Source: Nephrocerus scutellatus
Lineage: Eukaryota > Arthropoda > Insecta > Diptera > Pipunculidae
Direction: 5' to 3'
Assembly: GCA_947095585.1 (NCBI GenBank)
Contig: OX352761.1
Span: 54,544,432-54,608,431, forward strand
Length of the DNA stretch: 64,000 nucleotides
Shown here: piece by piece, positions 62,961 to 64,000 of the stretch
How positions within the stretch are numbered: position 1 is the stretch's first letter
Layout: every line of letters starts with the position of its first letter
Notes under the pieces: model-generated
Told to the model about the DNA's origin: nothing
Database searches by the model: none
What the model saw: only the letters and a program-made list of their open reading frames with translations
Program-made: the position numbers and the translations under genes

Positions 62961-64000
62961 AATTACCATTAGGGCTTCGTTGAGTTCCTGAGGTGATAAT
63001 GCTGTTTGCCTCACTGATGTTGTATCGATTTTCATAGTTGTTCGAATGAATTGAAGAACGTAACCAATCGTACGTTGTAGAAACGGGAATGAGTTGCGAT
63101 GTTTTATTTGATCAATTATTTGTGTGGAACTTTGTGTTAGGGCCCGCCACTGTACAGCGACGATATGTTTCCTTTTTCTTTCTAAGTCGGATGGGGTTTC
63201 TAGCTCTCATTTCCATGCAGAAAGAATAGTCCATAAAGCCACATACTACATGACATAAAGCTAGCCGATGTTATTCCTCGTGATAGTAGGTCAGCTAGAT
63301 TCTCCTTGGATGAGACGTGACGCCATTGGATTGCCAAGGAAAATTCTTGAATTTTTGCAATTCGATTTGCAACGAACATATGATGACGTTTTGGTTTTGA
63401 CGGAAAGATGACTATGCTGAGTTGATCCACGAAAGTACGATTTGTTAATCCGTCCAGAAATATGTTGGAATATCTTGGAATCTTAAGTGACCTTTGACTC
63501 TGGTTGTGAGTTCAGCTCCTAAGACTTCAGCGCACAGTTCAAGTCGCGGAACAGTTTGCCTTTTTACTGGAGTTATGCGTGATTTAGCACAGAGTAGTCT
63601 TACGACTATCGTTCGAACCTTATATGTTGACCGTAGATATACAGCTGCCCCATAAACTTGTTCCGATGCGTCCACAAAGGTGTGAATTTGTACGGACGTT
63701 GGGTTATTTTGTTTGAAGACATGTCTAGAGACACTTGCATAAATAAATATTTTCGCCTTAACGACCACTGGGCCAAAGATTCCAAGCGGGTCAAAGATAC
63801 GTGCAAGATCTGCACTGACTGATCGTTTCTTAATTAGGGCAACGTTGCCAATTTTGGGCTCTTCCCCACAATTGGTTGGATTTTGGTTGCCAAATCAGAC
63901 CTAAAGTATTGATTGTGCAGTTGATGGAATCGCTAAAGTCAAGACTGATCTCTTGGTTTGCAGCGGGAATATCTTTAAGCAATGATGGATGGTTTGCACA
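62961..64000 (-). pseudogene. Unit C: RNase H and RT connection
   Basis: 63200-63430 ([16 protein letters not shown]) and 63445-63768 (IHTFVDASEQVYGAAVYLRS, TVPRLELCAEVLGAEL) match units A and B. Upstream the connection INTLGLIWQPKSNPTNC is shifted by one base near 63850. Truncated by the window. Confidence 0.8.

Larger units (their letters stand above)
61750..64000 (-). mobile_element. BEL 3 array, unit C (runs off the window)
   Basis: Third head-to-tail copy: env start and pol C-terminus (61750-62330), integrase (62345-62914), RNase H (63200-63768) and RT connection to the window end. It has its own, larger deletion (about 560 bp of unit A, 56152-56714) at 62344, and small deletions near 62915 and 63206. 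The end at 64000 lies within RT, so the array probably goes on. Confidence 0.9.

Noticed and set aside
1..64000. CRISPR arrays, rRNA, tRNA genes, bacterial operons
   Set aside because: No regularly spaced short repeats with unique spacers, no tRNA cloverleaf and no rRNA-like sequence were seen; the tandem arrays here have no spacers, and tRNA similarity is limited to primer-binding sites.

Overview
This 64-kb window is eukaryotic and almost certainly from an insect, most likely a fly. It holds LOA, Jockey and RTE LINEs, BEL/Pao elements (one with a roo-type envelope), an errantivirus-type Ty3 element, and one short multi-exon gene with 50-61 bp introns. There are no bacterial operons, rRNA or tRNA genes, and no CRISPR array. 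Nearly all of it is nested and decayed transposable elements, as expected of pericentromeric or otherwise gene-poor heterochromatin. Calls rest on reading the translated frames and repeats by eye; no search was run.

Layout. 0-2.9 kb: a LINE reverse transcriptase relic fused to a minus-strand Mag-like Ty3 element (tRNA-Ser-type primer site, LTR with four 84-bp repeats). 2.95-8.46 kb: a minus-strand LOA-type LINE inserted in that LTR and carrying a 177-bp patch copied from the Mag gag region. 9.2-13.17 kb: a plus-strand LOA-type LINE flanked by a 17-bp direct repeat. 13.3-16.57 kb: a Jockey-clade 5' region that is partly inverted and tandemly duplicated (948 bp), followed by ORF1 only. 16.7-18.9 kb: a minus-strand RTE LINE. 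18.9-20.9 kb: AT-rich spacer. 20.9-24.9 kb: an RTE/BEL-protease chimera and a broken BEL element. 25.0-29.48 kb: an almost intact Jockey-type LINE with one stop in each ORF. 30.2-30.85 kb: a non-autonomous repeat. 30.9-31.6 kb: four exons of a host gene. 31.7-34.4 kb: another LINE relic and three tandem-repeat arrays.

35.2-53.8 kb is a dated nest. An old minus-strand env-bearing LTR element was hit twice: by a BEL element (35221-46360, 5-bp target duplication) and by an errantivirus-like element (46581-52896, 4-bp target duplication). The BEL element then received a CsRn1-like Ty3 element in its gag (39984-44684, 4-bp duplication), plus a MITE and a second non-autonomous repeat in its 5' LTR. 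The errantivirus-like element is the youngest piece: its two 391-bp LTRs look identical, gag and pol are open, and a candidate -1 frameshift site links them, but env is reduced to its two ends.

53.8-64.0 kb: the 3' LTR and env of a roo-type BEL element, running into at least three head-to-tail copies of an env-N/pol segment that share one recombination junction. The element has become a tandem array that leaves the window on the right. The most notable observations are this array, the hidden spliced gene, the young env-deleted errantivirus-like element, the gag patch inside the LOA LINE, and the duplicated and inverted Jockey 5' region.
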